This document shows, piece by piece, positions 19,418 to 32,856 of a DNA stretch of 64,000 nucleotides (positions are counted from its first letter, which is position 1; every line of letters begins with the position of its first letter). The position numbers and the translations under genes are program-made. The DNA is from Stemphylium vesicarium. Its lineage: Eukaryota; Ascomycota; Dothideomycetes; Pleosporales; Pleosporaceae. The stretch is taken from assembly GCA_004380135.1 (NCBI GenBank), contig QXCR01000075.1:1-64000 (forward strand). The letters are read 5' to 3'. The notes under the pieces were generated by a model, which searched no databases, was not told the DNA's origin, and worked only from the letters and a program-made list of their open reading frames with translations.

Positions 19418-21681
19418 TCACATCCTCCAAGCTTCACCCATCAGGTTCGCCAACCTCCATGCTTTTGGATCCTCGTTCAGATTCGTGCCTGGGAGCACGA
19501 GTTCGGCGATGTTTGGCTGTGATTGTTCCGTGCTCGAGTCTTCCGTTGACTCATGATCGCTATCTGGTTCTTCATGCGCAATATATCGACCAACCACGTT
19601 ACGAACTTCAATGCTGAGGCGTTCCCTCATTGCAGCCAGCAGGAGCCCGGCAATGTAGGCGTTCTTTGATTGGTCTTGTAGACCCTTCAGACACAGTATT
19701 AGTGTTGATAGGAGAGACTCGTTCGACTCGTTCGGCACGCTGTTTGGGTCTTGTTCGATTTGTCTGAGGGGCTCGAGTGTAATCCTGGCGAGATAAGCGA
19801 GGAAGATGGTGAGCATGGGGTCGTATGCTTCGAAACTGTGACGGAGGTAGTATATGCGCAAGAGACTCTCGAGCTGGAGTTTTGCTTCTGCGACGATTTC
19901 GTCGGCGGCGGGGATGTTTTGGACGCTGTCCAGGGAGTCGAACGGACTATGAGGTGCAGCAAGCCGCGTTTTGAAGAGCGTCAGGAGGGTGCAGTGGTAC
20001 TCGCAGCTGCAAAGATGTCAGTCAGTAGATTTGGCGAATGGAGGAGCGTTTCTTACTGCAGCATGAGATGGAGTGGGAAGGCGATAGAATGCGGTTGGAG
20101 AGAATCAGGCAGAGCCTCACGCCAGCCTTTCAGTTGGGCTTGAATATGCAATACCGCGCTCCACGGCATGACTTTACTACCCTTTGATCGAGAGAAGCAC
20201 ATGACACCGATCTCGTTTTCGATGATTCGCAAATCGCAAAGAGCTTTCATTCCATGGCCAAATGCGGTGGGATACGATTCTTGGTCTCGAGGATAACGGA
20301 GCGATATCTCTGTGTACCAATCTGGCGCACTGTCGACTTCGGGGAGCGAATGTTGTGGAACATCCAACAGACACGGTGGCTTGAAGTAGTAGTAGCTTTG
20401 CATTCTGTTCAAGGGTTAGTGGTGTTCTTAACAGAGTATTTCGTCTGCTTACGAGAGCCATGAAGCAAGCCCCCACACAGTGAAAGCCTTAGCGTGGTCA
20501 AGCTTGGTGTCTTCTAATCGAGGAGGTGCAAAAAGACCCATCTTTTGTGCGAGAGTAAGAGCCTTTTGGGCGTATGCGAAGCCAGGCTTGTCGTGACCGG
20601 AGTCATTCATCGTGGCGTTGATTAGACATCCAGCTTGGATGGTGGTCAGCTTGGGTTCCTTGTCTTCCAACTCCCATAACCTCTTTGCCTCGGCTAGGAA
20701 TCGGTAGGCCAGACTATCAGGGTCCCAGAACCGGGTCCGGTTGGCGAAAAGACGTGAACTAGCCTATACTGTATTAGCGAACTTCTGTTCGCGACATTGC
20801 GGTATACTCACTCACACAAGCTTTCGCCAGAACGGCATTCACAAGTAAAGGTGAGCAGAACTCGGTCTCTTTCGATATCATGTCCTCGAGGAAATAGGTT
20901 TTGGGGAAGAAGAACTGTCGTGGATACTGGTGGATGAAGTATGATTCCAGAAGATTTCGCAGCAAGCGGTCGTTGGCACTGACGTAGGTCCAGTTTGAAG
21001 GCCGCGTTTCTTCTAGCAGAGGATCGACAATCTTGGCTGTGAAGAAAGGCTTCGCATGGCTACTGCGACACAAGGCCGGGTGGTCCTGGGTGCCTTTGCC
21101 AGATGCTTCGATCGCTTCATACAGGTGCGACTGAAAGTATTGGCTCTCCTGGAGTTTTGGCGGTATCTTGTCGAGGTATGGAAAGTAGAAACGCGACGAG
21201 GCTTCTGGGATGTTGGAAAGCTCTATGATGAGGCTTCCCTCTTGGACGTGCTGTACTACGGCTTCTGCATTTGCGCCTGCTCGGATGCGACGGAAGACAT
21301 CGGCTGCGTCTCGTTCGGACATGTTTTGCAGCATATCGAACAATTCTTCTTGTGCAGTACGCTTATCTTTGAGCTGCTGGTACCGGCGCTTGAACTGACG
21401 CGACTCGGTCTCTCCATGTCGGCACTCGGTATCTCGAGAGACGCATGCAGTGCACCTGGGTTTTACGTTGTCGCACTGTTCCTAGGTTAGTTACAGTACA
21501 AAAGTTGTGGTCAGTATGCACTTGCTTTTGACTTACGGGTGCGGCAAGCTTCGCATGCGTTCACTCGAGTAGGCTTGTGCTTTTCCACTATCTCTTTGCG
21601 CACTCCGCCAGCAGGTGCCGGCAAGAGTGACCGCAATGGTGGTGGGCTTCGGGCAGACCCTCGGTCCATTGCCTCTGACAT
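19418..21681 (-). CDS. Zn2Cys6 transcription factor with a GC-AG intron
   Basis: Predicted nuclear regulator of 687 aa in five exons (introns 21476-21525, 20764-20815, 20405-20452, 20007-20056), with all phases consistent. The zinc cluster is C43, C46, C53, C60, C63, C70 (ACEACRTRKSK joined to CDNVKPRCTAC). It is only complete if the first intron is removed with donor GCAAGT and acceptor CAG; GT donors nearby give the wrong frame. After it comes a short coiled-coil linker (RRYQQLKDKRTAQEELFDML) and a long helical fungal-TF middle region. I start at 21681 (MSEAMDRGS). An upstream in-frame ATG at 21915 is less likely because the intervening residues are not TF-like. Targets are unknown; the flanking genes give no clear pathway. 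Confidence 0.88.
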
Positions 21682-24054
21682 TGACGTCGAACGCGTTAAT
21701 TCAGCAGTAACAACTGCTAATCTCCGTGTAGTGAGAACTTCCTCATGACCTGACCTTCGTCCTTTAAATAAGGGACTTAGCGACGAAAAACGCCGCTTCG
21801 TAGTATACGGCTGTCGTCGTGGTAAGAGCTTAAACAGGAATTTCGTATCGACGTACTGTGGCGCTACCTCGGGATAAGTATCGCGATGGCCAATCATCAA
21901 ACGCTGCGAGATCATCGATCGTGGTGATGCTCACGTGCCGACGTGCTAGCGCGATTTGCCCTCCAGTTTCGATATAAGCATGAGCTTTCGCCATCGTTCC
22001 AGGAATGAAGCTCCGCATGCCTCTTTGCGCATCGTACATGGACATCGATCTCTTCCGATCCCGTCCGCCACAGGCACCTGGCGGGCGATTTGGCCGGCCA
22101 TCATAGCCCAGCCACCTCTTTGCGTCGACCCGACTCGTGTGTTGAATCTGGATGAGCCAGCAACGAAATATCTATTTTCTAGTGTGATTCGCAGGTTGAA
22201 CTGAAACCCTCTCATCCAAGACTTGGAGATGGAGCTCGCCACGGATGACACCCACGTGGCTCCTCAAAAATGAGAGCTTTCTGCAAAAGTACATGGTTTG
22301 ATTGTGCTCATGTTGCGCGGAACCAAAGTCTCCTGTTTCGTCCGGGAATGTCTTCCGTGTGCTTCAAAAAGAACGGGCTAGACCTTGTTGCGGTACCATG
22401 ATGAGTCCGTGCATACCAGCTTGCGCGTGTTTGGTGGATCCGAGAGCCTCCGCGGAGCCAATATCGTGTGCTCCTCCCGCCCCAGTACGAATACATGCAA
22501 GTACGGTCACTCAGTACAGAGTGAGACTACCCTTTCCTCTTGACTGTACACAGCTCTCTATGGGCTAACTAGCGAGATAATGCTTCGCGACGCGCTTTGT
22601 ATTTTGAACTTTGCTGGAGACGTGGGGACTTTCCAGAAGTTGTAAGTGTGTAGTGGGAGATGTCCAACAGACACAAAGAAGCACATCAGTATCATGATCT
22701 TATCAAGATTGGATCACCAGGCTACTTGAAACATACAATAACTGGCTTCATCCTTGCGCCAGCCCGCAGAGCTGAAAATTACAAAGTGCGAGGACGTTGG
22801 TAAAGGCTCATGTCGGTGCACTCTAGTTGAAGATCATAATCCTCGCTTGGAGACTAAGCGCATGAGACGAATGTGCATCTATATGTAATCTTTAAGCCAT
22901 CTCTTACAGGCCCATCATATGGTAGATATTTAGATTTAGTGCGATGGTTGGGCTGTGGTGCACCTTAGCGCGGTACATATGAGTAGCATGAATGGGATAG
23001 CACCAACTGCCTATACCATTACCCAAGGTAGACTCCAAAGATATAGACTCCTTTATGTGAACGTAGACATGGAAAATACATCCTGCTGTTATCCTAGAGA
23101 TGTTGCTCTGAGGCATTTCTTTGGTAGTGAGGGATTTCTACGTGCGGGATTAACATTGCGGCGCTGTTGCGGCAAGGTCAGCTATAAGTCCCCATGACCC
23201 TCGAACTTCACTATTTCTTGACTCTCTCATCGTTCTCGCGTCCATGCTACTTTGCGCAATCTTCACTGCGTCGTGATATCCCTCTGGGTTGCAGGAATGA
23301 AAGGCCAGATGTCGGGAGCATCCTTCTCTTTTCCCCACGGATACCAAATCGCGCGTGCAGCCGCGTAATCCTGGACCATCACAATCTTGGTAGAAGTATT
23401 GCGCGTAGCCTAAATACGAACACTACAGTAAAAAAAACTCCGTTGTGAGGCGTTCAAAAATGGAAGAGATGGAAGTTGAAGGCAGAGCGGAGAGCGAGGG
23501 CAAAGATGGCGCTGGGCGGGGTTGTAGGGGTCTTCCAGGCACTCAAGCGCCCCTCATCGCGCATTGCACACGTTAACGCGCCGTGCCGTCACCAACCTTC
23601 TTCACAAACACCCTTTTCCGTCTTGCGCACCCACCGCAGCATCTTCATTGCCGACTATACGTTGTCTAGATAGCGAGCTTGATGTCTGCGCCTTCCTTCC
23701 GCCCCACACACAAGATGCCATGCCCTCGGTTTGCAGGGCTGTACACCCCATGCGGGAACGATCAACCCTCAAATGGCACTATGCCTATCGCACGGCCTCT
23801 CACTTCGCCGAACCATTGTACCAACGGCTTGACCTAATTTGCTCCTACGACTCTATTCTCGTCTTTTTAGCCCAGTATGGCAGCGGTACATCCCGGCATC
23901 GTCGGACGTTTAATGAGAGATGGGAGGCCTAACATCTCCACCACGGACAATTGCTGCCGTTGAAGTCTTGAATCACTTCATAACGTCGCGAGTCGTCACG
24001 CATGAGGCCTTTCCTCTCACCCGCGCTGTAGCCCCACACGACACCTCTTACAAT
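21682..24054. other. Long intergenic region (2.4 kb)
   Basis: Separates two divergent genes. I find only short unrelated frames, no domain, no tRNA and no strong repeat. It presumably carries both promoters. Confidence 0.5.
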
Positions 24055-25069
24055 ATGCGCAGAGACGTGTTCTCGACTATCTGCCTCGTACTCTGCAATG
24101 TACTACCAGTACGCGCTGCATTTTCCGAATTCTTCTTCGCGGGAAACAATGGAAGCTCGAATGCGCTAAAGACGTGCCCGGACTCAGGCTTCGAATGTGC
24201 ACCCCCAGCGATATGCTCGTTTGATGACCGTACGGAAAACTACTATTGCTGCATCCCCGGCTTCGAAGACGCGGTATGCTGGGGCCCTAGCGAAGGGTGT
24301 AATGGAGGAGACAGCACGACACCCGCAGGCAATCAACAAGCCTGTGGAACGGGGATCAATACATTCTGTTGTCTAGAGTCGAGGTGTGTGGGAAGCTACC
24401 GCCAGCAGTTGCGAGCATTGCATACTGACATGAGCTAGTGAGGTTTGCACTGAGAGGGCAGACCAGATCAACATCTGCTGGAGCCGACTTGATAACCCGC
24501 TCGCCTCACTAAACGCGACAGCTATCAATGAAACCGCGCAATCCCTTGAATCGGCTCGTCCGTCTGCCGCTACCTACGCCATCAGCTTGTTTGCTCTACA
24601 ATCGCTGACTTCGACTACCGCCGCCCCATCATCCACGTCCCAAAGCAGCTTAGACATTTCCCCGACCGCTCCCGTGACAAGCGCTGTCGGACCAACAACT
24701 ACCGCGGCTTCTTTCACATCCGCTCCTGCTGCCACTGAAGACGGCGACTCGGGAATCTCTGGTGGTGCGATAGGCGGCATCGTAGGTGGAGTCGTTGGCG
24801 GTCTCGCAATCTTCGGTCTCGCGGGAATTTTCCTCTGGCGGAGGAGAAGAAATAACAAGGGCAACAACCCATACGAACCGGCGAATTCGGATAATGAAGG
24901 TGGTGAGACGTACTCACCTGGGCCTCGGATAGAGATGGACTCGAACCAGGCCTATGTGGAGGCACCAGTGACGGAAAAGTACGGACAGCAAGTCAGCCCC
25001 GTGGTTGAGGTACCTGCAGATCGGACGCCGACGGAGCTACCTGTGACTGGACCGACGTACGGTAGATGA
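24055..25069 (+). CDS. Single-pass Cys-rich surface protein
   Basis: A 319-aa type I membrane protein by sequence. It has a signal peptide of about 22 residues ending near PVRAA, then a Cys-rich ectodomain (repeated C and CC, e.g. YYCCIPGF and NTFCCLES). A Ser/Thr/Ala-rich stalk (about 165-210) follows, then a Gly-rich transmembrane helix (about 220-243) and a basic stop-transfer WRRRRNN with a hydrophilic tail. One intron at 24384-24438 joins CCLES to SEVCTE in frame. The layout is that of fungal wall sensors or adhesins (Mid2/Wsc-like architecture), although I see no true WSC domain. The function is unassigned. Confidence 0.82.
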
Positions 25070-25787
25070 GGAGATGATTAGCGAACAATCGAGATTTAAT
25101 GCATTCTCGAAAGGGAGTAGCGTCTAGGAGACTTTTATACTTGTGTCCTAGCTCTTTAATCAACGTGCCTGGGACGTGTAGACTTTTGATGACAAGACTG
25201 CTAGAGGGAATAAATCCAATATTCGCAGTTTGTTGAGGTTCGCGTCACATGGAAGTAAAGGCGAAGTATTTCAACTGGCATACTCACTGTCAGCCGCCCG
25301 CTTCGATACGGAGATTTCGACCGTTATTCCGTCTGCTCTGACTGCTCCGATCACTTTCCCTATAATCGTCCCATCCTATACTTTAGAGCTAGGCTTCTTG
25401 CCGATGCCTTGCTTGCACCTATCCAGCGGACCATCTTCCGCCCACTTTACGCTACCTGCCTCCATCACCAAACAACGCGCACAACACTCAAGTGTATGAT
25501 GCGAAGGCCAAAGTATCCGCTTGATACTTTCTACAATCAAATTCCACCAGCTGAAGCCCACCAGCTCGTTCCTTTGCGGAATCGATAGCTTCCACGATGA
25601 ACCGGGAAGTCCAGTACCCGAAAGCCTAACATATACTTTCCACCACAGCCCAATCCTCACCCACAAACCTCCTCCCTCTCCGCCGAGCCTAGACCACGTG
25701 ATACGTGCATGGAAGACAACAGATGAGATGGCGAAAACAACCGATTCGCACACGAGGTACCTACGTACGTCGACGGCAAGACAAAAA

Positions 25788-25789
<2 letters not shown>

Positions 25790-25820
<31 letters not shown>

Positions 25821-25822
25821 AG
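25790..25822. repeat. (GAAA)n microsatellite
   Basis: About eight tandem GAAA units. Confidence 0.85.
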
Positions 25823-26874
25823 CAAATACACATCCCACGCACCACAACCCCCAAAATAGCACGCTTCCCAGCGGAGATTATCGTGCAGCTTTACGCAACT
25901 GCCGGCAACTGTGATGTTGTTGTTTTTTCCCTTATCTACCGTACCATGCTGCTGCCGCGTGGTGGGTCTAGATCGGATGTAGGTAGTTGGTATGCTTTGA
26001 TGTGAAAAGCTTCTTGCTAGAGTCGTTTTCGATGGTTAGTGTGTAATATAGCTTCTCATCGATTGCATAGAATATATGAAATAGTGGGAGGAGTAGTCGT
26101 CCCATGGCTAGTCCACCCGCCATCTTGCGATGAGCGCAACAGCATCCATCCAGCAGGGTTTTCTACTCAGTCGGACAGAAAGCCTACGCAGTTGACGTAC
26201 AACTTCAAGGTCAGGAGTGAGTAGCCTTGTATAGAATGATGCGCGAACTAAGATCAAAAGTCCTTCCTGCAAGACATACCTACTAGTGCTAAACCCGCCC
26301 CCCGTCCTTACTCAAACGACAACGATCGCCCCCGCGTCTCGACGCCCCATTGGCTAGACCCAGCGCGCACGACAGCAACGCCATACAACTCTTACCCACC
26401 CTACCATCCTCCCTTTGAACCCAAAGAAAAGACACAGAATATGCCTATTCCATCTCCCATACTTATCCCTCATCTCCCCTCCTGCTGCTCTTACAGCATA
26501 TTGTGATGTTGGACGTTGCCCGGCGGGTGTTTTCAAGCCCTACACCCCACGCCACCGCCGCGGAGCGGAGCGCAGCGCATCGCAACAACAGCACAGGACT
26601 TCTTCTCCTTCCCTACCCGTCCCCCCAACACAGCGCAGCGCGACGCACGCCCCCCCCCCCAAACCCCTCAAAAACAACGTCCCTCCATCCTCTCCCCCAC
26701 AATTGCCCTTCCCACATTTACCTTCTCCCCAACACCTCCCTTCGCAATAAATTCCATCGCATAAATTTCCATCACCACCTTGACACAGCACTTGTCCCGG
26801 TCCCCCGTTCCCGTTCCCATCCATCTGCCCTGCCCTGCGCTGCACAACAAGCGCAAGCGCTCCATTCTAATCCA

Positions 26875-26889
26875 GGGGGGGGGGGGGGG
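26875..26889. repeat. Poly-G run (15 G)
   Basis: Uninterrupted run of 15 G followed by CCGGGGG. Its exact length may be affected by sequencing error. Confidence 0.8.
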
Positions 26890-27787
26890 CCGGGGGTGCT
26901 CCGCCCCTCGACCGCCGCTGATAGGCCGTAGCGGATGGATCGGCCGGCTAACACGGCACCGTCCTGGGCTTGGCAGGTGGGAAATGACTGAGCTTGGCGG
27001 GTTTCGTATTGGACTTGATTTTGGCTGTGTCTCGGGTAAGACTGGGAGCCTGTGTCAGGGGCGCTGCTGACTTCCGGCGGCTGGCTGACTGCTGATGGTT
27101 TAGGATGGGAGAGTTCAGGTACCACCGGCTGAGTGAGAGAGGCGGGGGTGGTTTGTGATGGTTTAATGAGGATCTTCGGGATACTTGCGCTGTGCTGGCG
27201 GAGAGGAGTGGAGTGGGGAGGAGTGCGAGGGGAGTGCGTCTAGATGTGAGTTATCGCAAGCAGAGCGGAACACGCAGTAGACAGAGGACGAGATGTTCAA
27301 TACAGGCTTTCTTCGCATTATGCATCACCCGCCTGCTTGTTTTTTCAACGCATAGTCTATATGATCGCAAAAGATCCAACATCAAAAACGAGCGACATGA
27401 CGACATGGTTCAAATGGCAATGAGAGAGAGAGAAACGCCCAGCGTGATCGTGTCAGAGAGTGATTGATACACAATGTCTAAAGAGAGAGAAGATGAGCGA
27501 TTCCATCCAGCCCATATCCAACGCCATCCGTCCACCTCAGCGCCGCGCTTACACCGTGAGACAAGACTTGGCCCCTTGGCCCCAGGGCCCCTTGTCTCGA
27601 CCGCGAAAAGCGCCTTGCTGTGAGAAACAATCAACATCGGGGCTTATGTCCTTCCCATATTTCCTCCGATCAAAATAGAACCTCCTGGTTTCTTGAAGTG
27701 CCTTCTACCAGTTTGGTAACTCTGGCGGGGGAAAAAAAAAAGGACACGTAAAGGGGAATTTCCTCAATGCACAACACTAACCCCAGC

Positions 27788-29738
27788 CTACCGGCCCAGG
27801 TTGGCCTTCTCATGTGCGTAATCTTCCGCGAAACGGATACTCTGCAACTTTGCCGCGTAGTCCTCACCCTGGGGTTGCGAGGCAGACCGGAAAGTAGCAT
27901 CGCTGTCTCTGACTTGGTTGTTCCACCTGTACAGCTCTGGGCCAGGACCCATGGAGACAGGGCGGGAGAAGCGGTTGTGGACGTAGACGGAGCCGCGCTT
28001 GGAGTCCCTACGGGCGTTGTTGGGGAGAGCCTCGTGGATGGAGAGGGCGCGGACCTCGGCGGGCTCGGCCTCGGAGATCGGTGGGATCTTCTTGTAGCGG
28101 TAAAAGGCATCGAGGGCGGGGATGGAGAGACCGTGGACTACAATGGAGAAGATGACGAGGAAGTAGACAACGGGGATCATGGCGGCGACTAGGTTCTCCT
28201 CCTCTTCTGTAGTGGCCTCGCCGGGCTTGGGGAACAAGTGACGAGTGTGCTCGACGTAAAAGACGGCTCCAATACCTATGATGCGTTAGTGGATGTGTTT
28301 CTGTGTGACATGCTGACTCACCAATGGGTCCAAAGTATCCCATGAACAAAGCCTCCTTCCAGTCCTTGACGACATTGGGCATGATCTTGTACATCATGAA
28401 GATGGCGGGGATGCGGCGGAATGCAAGAACAAGGAAGCCGAGGATCATGAGCCTTCCAACGGTGATGCCAGTGACATCGGGAAGCTGGAACTCGCCCCAG
28501 GGGATGATAGTACCGATGTACATGAAACCACCAAAGTTGAGGATAACATCGAAGCAGCTGTTGACTTCATCGTGACGCTTCTCCGTCTCCTCGAGGTAGA
28601 GGCCATTCCAGTTCATGACATTACCAGCGACGAAGCAGGCGAGGAGGTCGTCGGTGCCGAGCATACCGCAGACACCGATGATGAAGAGACCAAGTGCCAT
28701 GGGCCAGAGCAGCAGACTCTCCGAGTCGATCCACTTCTTGCGGAGACCAAACTTGATGGCGAACATGCTGACGGCACCGAGGAGGATACCAATGACAACG
28801 GACATGACGATGATGTACAGCCATCCTTCGACGATCCACTGCTCCATGGCCATGGGAACACCTCCGCCTAGGCGGCCAACACCCTCTTCACTGCGCTTGG
28901 TAAGCATGTTAACCGCGCGGTGGGCAATCTCCTTGACACCCTCGGCGGCGCCGTCCTTGAACTTGACGCCCTCAAGATCGGCATGGCGGATGAGGTAAGT
29001 GGCGAGCAAAAGGAACGGGAACCCGAAACCGTCGTTGGCACCGGCTTCAGACGAGATGATTTCTCGCAGAGCACGGGGGACGAACTTGTCGGCAAAAGGT
29101 CCCTTTGCTACAGCCTGCGACAAGATGGGATCGGTGCAAGTGACGCAGGATCCGATGACAAGCGCAGCGAGGAATGAAAGCTTAGGGACGGTAACCAAGA
29201 TGCACAAGCTTGTGCAGATCCACATGACCGTCATGACCGGAAGAAGGCATATTGCCATTTCCTTCCATCGGGCTTGCTGGTACTTGGCGGGGAGCTGAAA
29301 GCCGGCAATGACCAGCTGTACACCGATAACGATGCGGCAAAGACCCTGAGTGATGGTCAGCAAGGTTCAAGTAGCGGCCTTCATAAATTTTGTGCTTACT
29401 AGTGTGATGGCCTCTTGTTGCCCCTCAGCAGCGGAGCCCCATTTCTCTGCATCAAGAAATCTGGAAGCTATCGGACCCAGAATGACACCGATAAGGACTG
29501 CGGGCACTGAAAATGGTGAGCCGAGGTTTTTCGTGGTGCCACGACTGTGTGCCGGATAGCCGTTGACTTACAGGCTTCGCCCAGGTACCAAACCTGCTTG
29601 ATCTTGACGGAGATAATGCCATAGGCGACAATGAAAGCGCCTTGAGAGTGTTAATGCGTGCGTGCGAAATGTTAACGTGAAGGGCTTACCGAGAACGGCG
29701 ATGACAATGTTGAGCTCACTGACGTCGAGGGTGGGCAT
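27788..29738 (-). CDS. Plasma-membrane Na+/H+ antiporter (Sod2/NHA1 type)
   Basis: A 578-aa polytopic protein of the fungal cation/proton antiporter family (PF00999). It would export Na+ or Li+ (and perhaps K+) in exchange for H+. Introns are at 29641-29689, 29507-29571, 29346-29399 and 28276-28321, all in phase, with ATG at 29736-29738. About 12 hydrophobic segments are visible. The conserved ion-binding motifs are TCTDPILSQAV and EAGANDGFGFP (Asn-Asp). The hydrophilic C-terminal tail is short (about 100 residues), closer to S. pombe Sod2 than to the long tail of S. cerevisiae Nha1. Exon 4 holds most of the transport core. No disruption is seen. Confidence 0.93.
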
Positions 29739-32184
29739 GGTGACGAGCCCGGAAAACGGAAAAGACGGAAGAAAAAGGGTTAATGAGAATGCATGCGCTG
29801 TGGGAAAAACAAGAAGGGATGGACGAGAAAGGGTGAAGAATGAAGAACGACCAGCGAAGGGAACAAAGTGTAAATAGCAGACCAGCCGTATTTACAGACG
29901 ATTAATACCAATATAAGCAAGTACAAAAGATATGGAGAAATGAGGGATTTCCGGGGCCGGTCGGAGGGGATGGCGAGCGCAATGATGGTCGGGTATGCCA
30001 GCCTCAACTACCAAGTCTTCTTGGGCGCCGCGCCTTGCTACTTGATATTCTTTGGCTTCGTCACGGACACAATGCGCTTCGATGACTTGAAACGGCAGCC
30101 GCCAGGACGCTCTTGGCTTAGCAGCCACTCCCGCCCATCAGGAGCCTTCAGGAGGCTTGCAACTAGAGCCAAGCAGTGAAAGCTCTATGGCGAATGGTGC
30201 CAAGCTAAGCTGCAGCGCTAGCTTCGAACGCGTCGTGTGGGACTTTCCGCCTTGGAGCCTGTTCATGACCCTGTCATGCTACACGAATGGCCGTGCAGGA
30301 AACAAGAATAGTCGAGAGACTGCGGCTCGATTTCAGACGGGTGGACCTGGTGAGCGTGAAACTGTGCGAAGCCAAACGGCGGACGGTATCCAGACCAGGG
30401 CCGCTGGATCATGTCTCCGGCAAGCGTCTCAACAGGCCGCTGCCCATGGACGTCTGACCGTGGCGGAAATTTGGGGGCCCTGCAGAGTTTCGTGGCCAAG
30501 CCCGCCAAGTCCGCCGGTCTCTTTTGGGCCCGATGACCGCTTGGCGATGAAGCGAGGGCCAGTAAGAATGGTGTGCATTGCCTCACGCTGGGAACACGGC
30601 CACAACAGAGCCTCCGTGTACATCGTTGTCTTGAACTCTCCGACTTCTGATCAGCGCAAAGCCCTGGGGACGCGTCCGCTGAGCATAAGCACATTCGTCA
30701 CCCGTGGCGGGCGTGGGGGAAATTGTGACCTTCGCCGAGCCTATTTGGCGGGCGACGCGCGGTACAGTCTGGCCAACAAGAGTTATTCCACCCTTGGATG
30801 CCATACACCCGCTGTACTTTATTCTTTCTTTAGACCATCGTGGCCAGATAACGGCAGCTGATGACGCTGCGACGCAGCAAGACATGCACATGCTCAGCGC
30901 GGCCGAGAGCCCAGCCAAGTCCTCCTAACAGCAGCACACGGCAATCTGTGATACGATGACTGTTTGGCATGTTTTTGATGGCAGTAGATTGCGGACGGCA
31001 TCGCGGGAAGAGGTTGGCGCCACGGTGCCGAGTATTTAGAACCGCGAAGCACCCAGCCTCACTCGAGACGACGGCACCTTCTGAAGCAGCCGGGAAAAGC
31101 GCATCCCACTTGGCTTCCGAGAAAGTTATTTGGGGATAGTCTTTGCGATGGGGCAGCAGCGACAACGGCCGTCTGTCATGCGTGGAAGAGCCTGTATTGT
31201 CAGGCGGTCTATACGCGTGGTCACCCCCATCATCGATCCTTCAAGAGCCCCGCGACTGCCGAGTCAAAGGCAGGAGGATAAGATGGAGCCTCTACTGTTC
31301 CGGATTTTTGCCGTCTCTCAGTCCTTGATCTTCGCAGGGAGGCCGGTTGCAAGCCTCCTAAATCAAAGCTTCTTTCTCTGCTCCAGTATCCAAGGCCCCA
31401 AGACAGCCGCCAACCAGTGTCCCGTCGGGCCCCCTCGATAAAGAAAATCACCCGTCTTTGTTATCTTGGTTGTGGGTAGAGCTCCCGCGAGGCTCGATGG
31501 TGAAGGTGGATGAGCTTGCCCGTGCATGGCAGTTTCCCAGCTGCTGCGTTGGCGGAGGCTAGACAGGTAAGCGGTGCTCGAGACCGACCATCTAGGTTCG
31601 AGTTTTCCGGATGTAAGCCCGACAGTTTGGCGAAGAAAGTCGTGCCCGAAACATTTTCCATATTGCGCGGACAAAAGGCTGTGTCGATGGACGTCCTCCT
31701 GCACCTGTCGTTCTCGCGGCCAGTCTGCATGTGTCAGGCTGTCAATCGGTGAACGACCGCGGCTTTGCTGTACGTAAGACGTCATTCCGCCTACCTAGCG
31801 GGGCCACCCATTCCCGTACCAAGGCACTTCTCCCCACCGCTCAAAGGCTTCGCAGTTTTCCTTGTCTACCTTGCATTCTAGCGGTGGCATTTCTTTTGAT
31901 TATTTTTAGTCGCGGCGACTCTTTGTGCAGCTGAGAGTTGCATTGCTGAATCAGCGTGGCGTTGGCTGCATTGAGACAATGATGCGGGCAAACGCTCTTC
32001 CGAGCTTCATCAACGCTAGTCCAGAAGAGGATAGTATCATGGCCGAGAAACCTCAGGTAAGGCGTCCAAGGACACCAGCTGGGGCTGAGTGAGTAGATGG
32101 AGGATGGTGGTTCAGGCGATGAGGAATACTTATATGCGATGAATGCCTGGTCGACTCCATGACACCTGAATTCAATCACCCATC
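29739..32184. other. Long intergenic region (2.4 kb)
   Basis: Between the divergent antiporter and the next plus-strand gene. A 234-codon frame at 30157-30861 has biased, unstructured composition and an overlapping frame on the other strand, so I do not call it a gene. No RNA gene or repeat is seen. Confidence 0.5.
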
Positions 32185-32856
32185 ATGTCCACAAGCCCTG
32201 AATCATCTCCGACCATGTCCTTAACACCAGAAAACACTCTTTCAACATCCCACGGCCTCCACCTCCAAGTAAAATTCCTCTGGACAAAATTTCGCAACGA
32301 AATCGCTATTAAAGGCGACGATGGCACGCTCACCCCCCTCTACACAATGCACTGCCGCCCCTCCAAACCCCAGCTCCGCTTCTCGGGCGTCTCCGACACC
32401 ACCACCATCGGCACCGGCAGCATAAACACCTTCTCCATCAGCAGCGACTGCATCATCCACGGCCAAGAAGTGCTCCTCAAACCCCTCAAGCGCTGGAAAA
32501 CACACTACAACTACCTGTCCCACGCCCTCGGCGGCGTCCCTCTGTCCTGGATCGCCAACAGCACGCTCAAAGTGTGGGATTTCGTGTGTGTCAATTCCGT
32601 CACGCAGGAGCCGGTGGCCAAGTTTAGCGCGAATTGGTGGGCGGTTAAGGAGGTGGGGAATTTTTATTTTAACGGGGAGGTGGCGGAGGGGGTGAGGGAT
32701 GAGGTTGTGGTTACCGGGTTGACACTGCTTTATGTTATGATGACTAGGATGAATAATCCGATACATTTGCTGGGTGCCGCGTTTGCGAATCCGGGCAAGG
32801 TGGAGGGGGAGAGCGTGGAGATGCAGGATGGGGGTGGGAAAGTGAAGAGTGCTTGA
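32185..32856 (+). CDS. Uncharacterised protein, possible tubby/LURP-like fold
   Basis: Single-exon gene for 223 aa. The pattern is alternating beta strands with few charged helices (LHLQVKFLWTKFRNEIAI, LYTMHCRPSKPQLRF, FSISSDCIIHGQEV). Near the C-terminus is a hydrophobic helix (TGLTLLYVMMTRMNN), as in the tubby C-terminal-like/LURP-one-related barrel, where a central helix is buried. That resemblance is from pattern only. There is no signal peptide. A second ATG at 32215 is possible. The coding strand has strong C bias at codon third positions, which supports a real gene. Confidence 0.65.
   Translation: MSTSPESSPTMSLTPENTLSTSHGLHLQVKFLWTKFRNEIAIKGDDGTLTPLYTMHCRPSKPQLRFSGVSDTTTIGTGSINTFSISSDCIIHGQEVLLKPLKRWKTHYNYLSHALGGVPLSWIANSTLKVWDFVCVNSVTQEPVAKFSANWWAVKEVGNFYFNGEVAEGVRDEVVVTGLTLLYVMMTRMNNPIHLLGAAFANPGKVEGESVEMQDGGGKVKSA

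Larger units (their letters stand above)
25070..27787. other. Long intergenic region with simple repeats (2.7 kb)
   Basis: Lies between the 3' end of the surface protein and the 3' end of the antiporter. It holds a GAAA run, a C10 run near 26648 and a G15 run at 26875, and is C/A-rich over 26380-26860. Open frames here are low-complexity (Pro/Ser) and not convincing. Confidence 0.5.

Noticed and set aside
30157..30861. 234-codon frame in the intergenic region after the antiporter
   Set aside because: Biased composition, no domain and equally long frames on the opposite strand.
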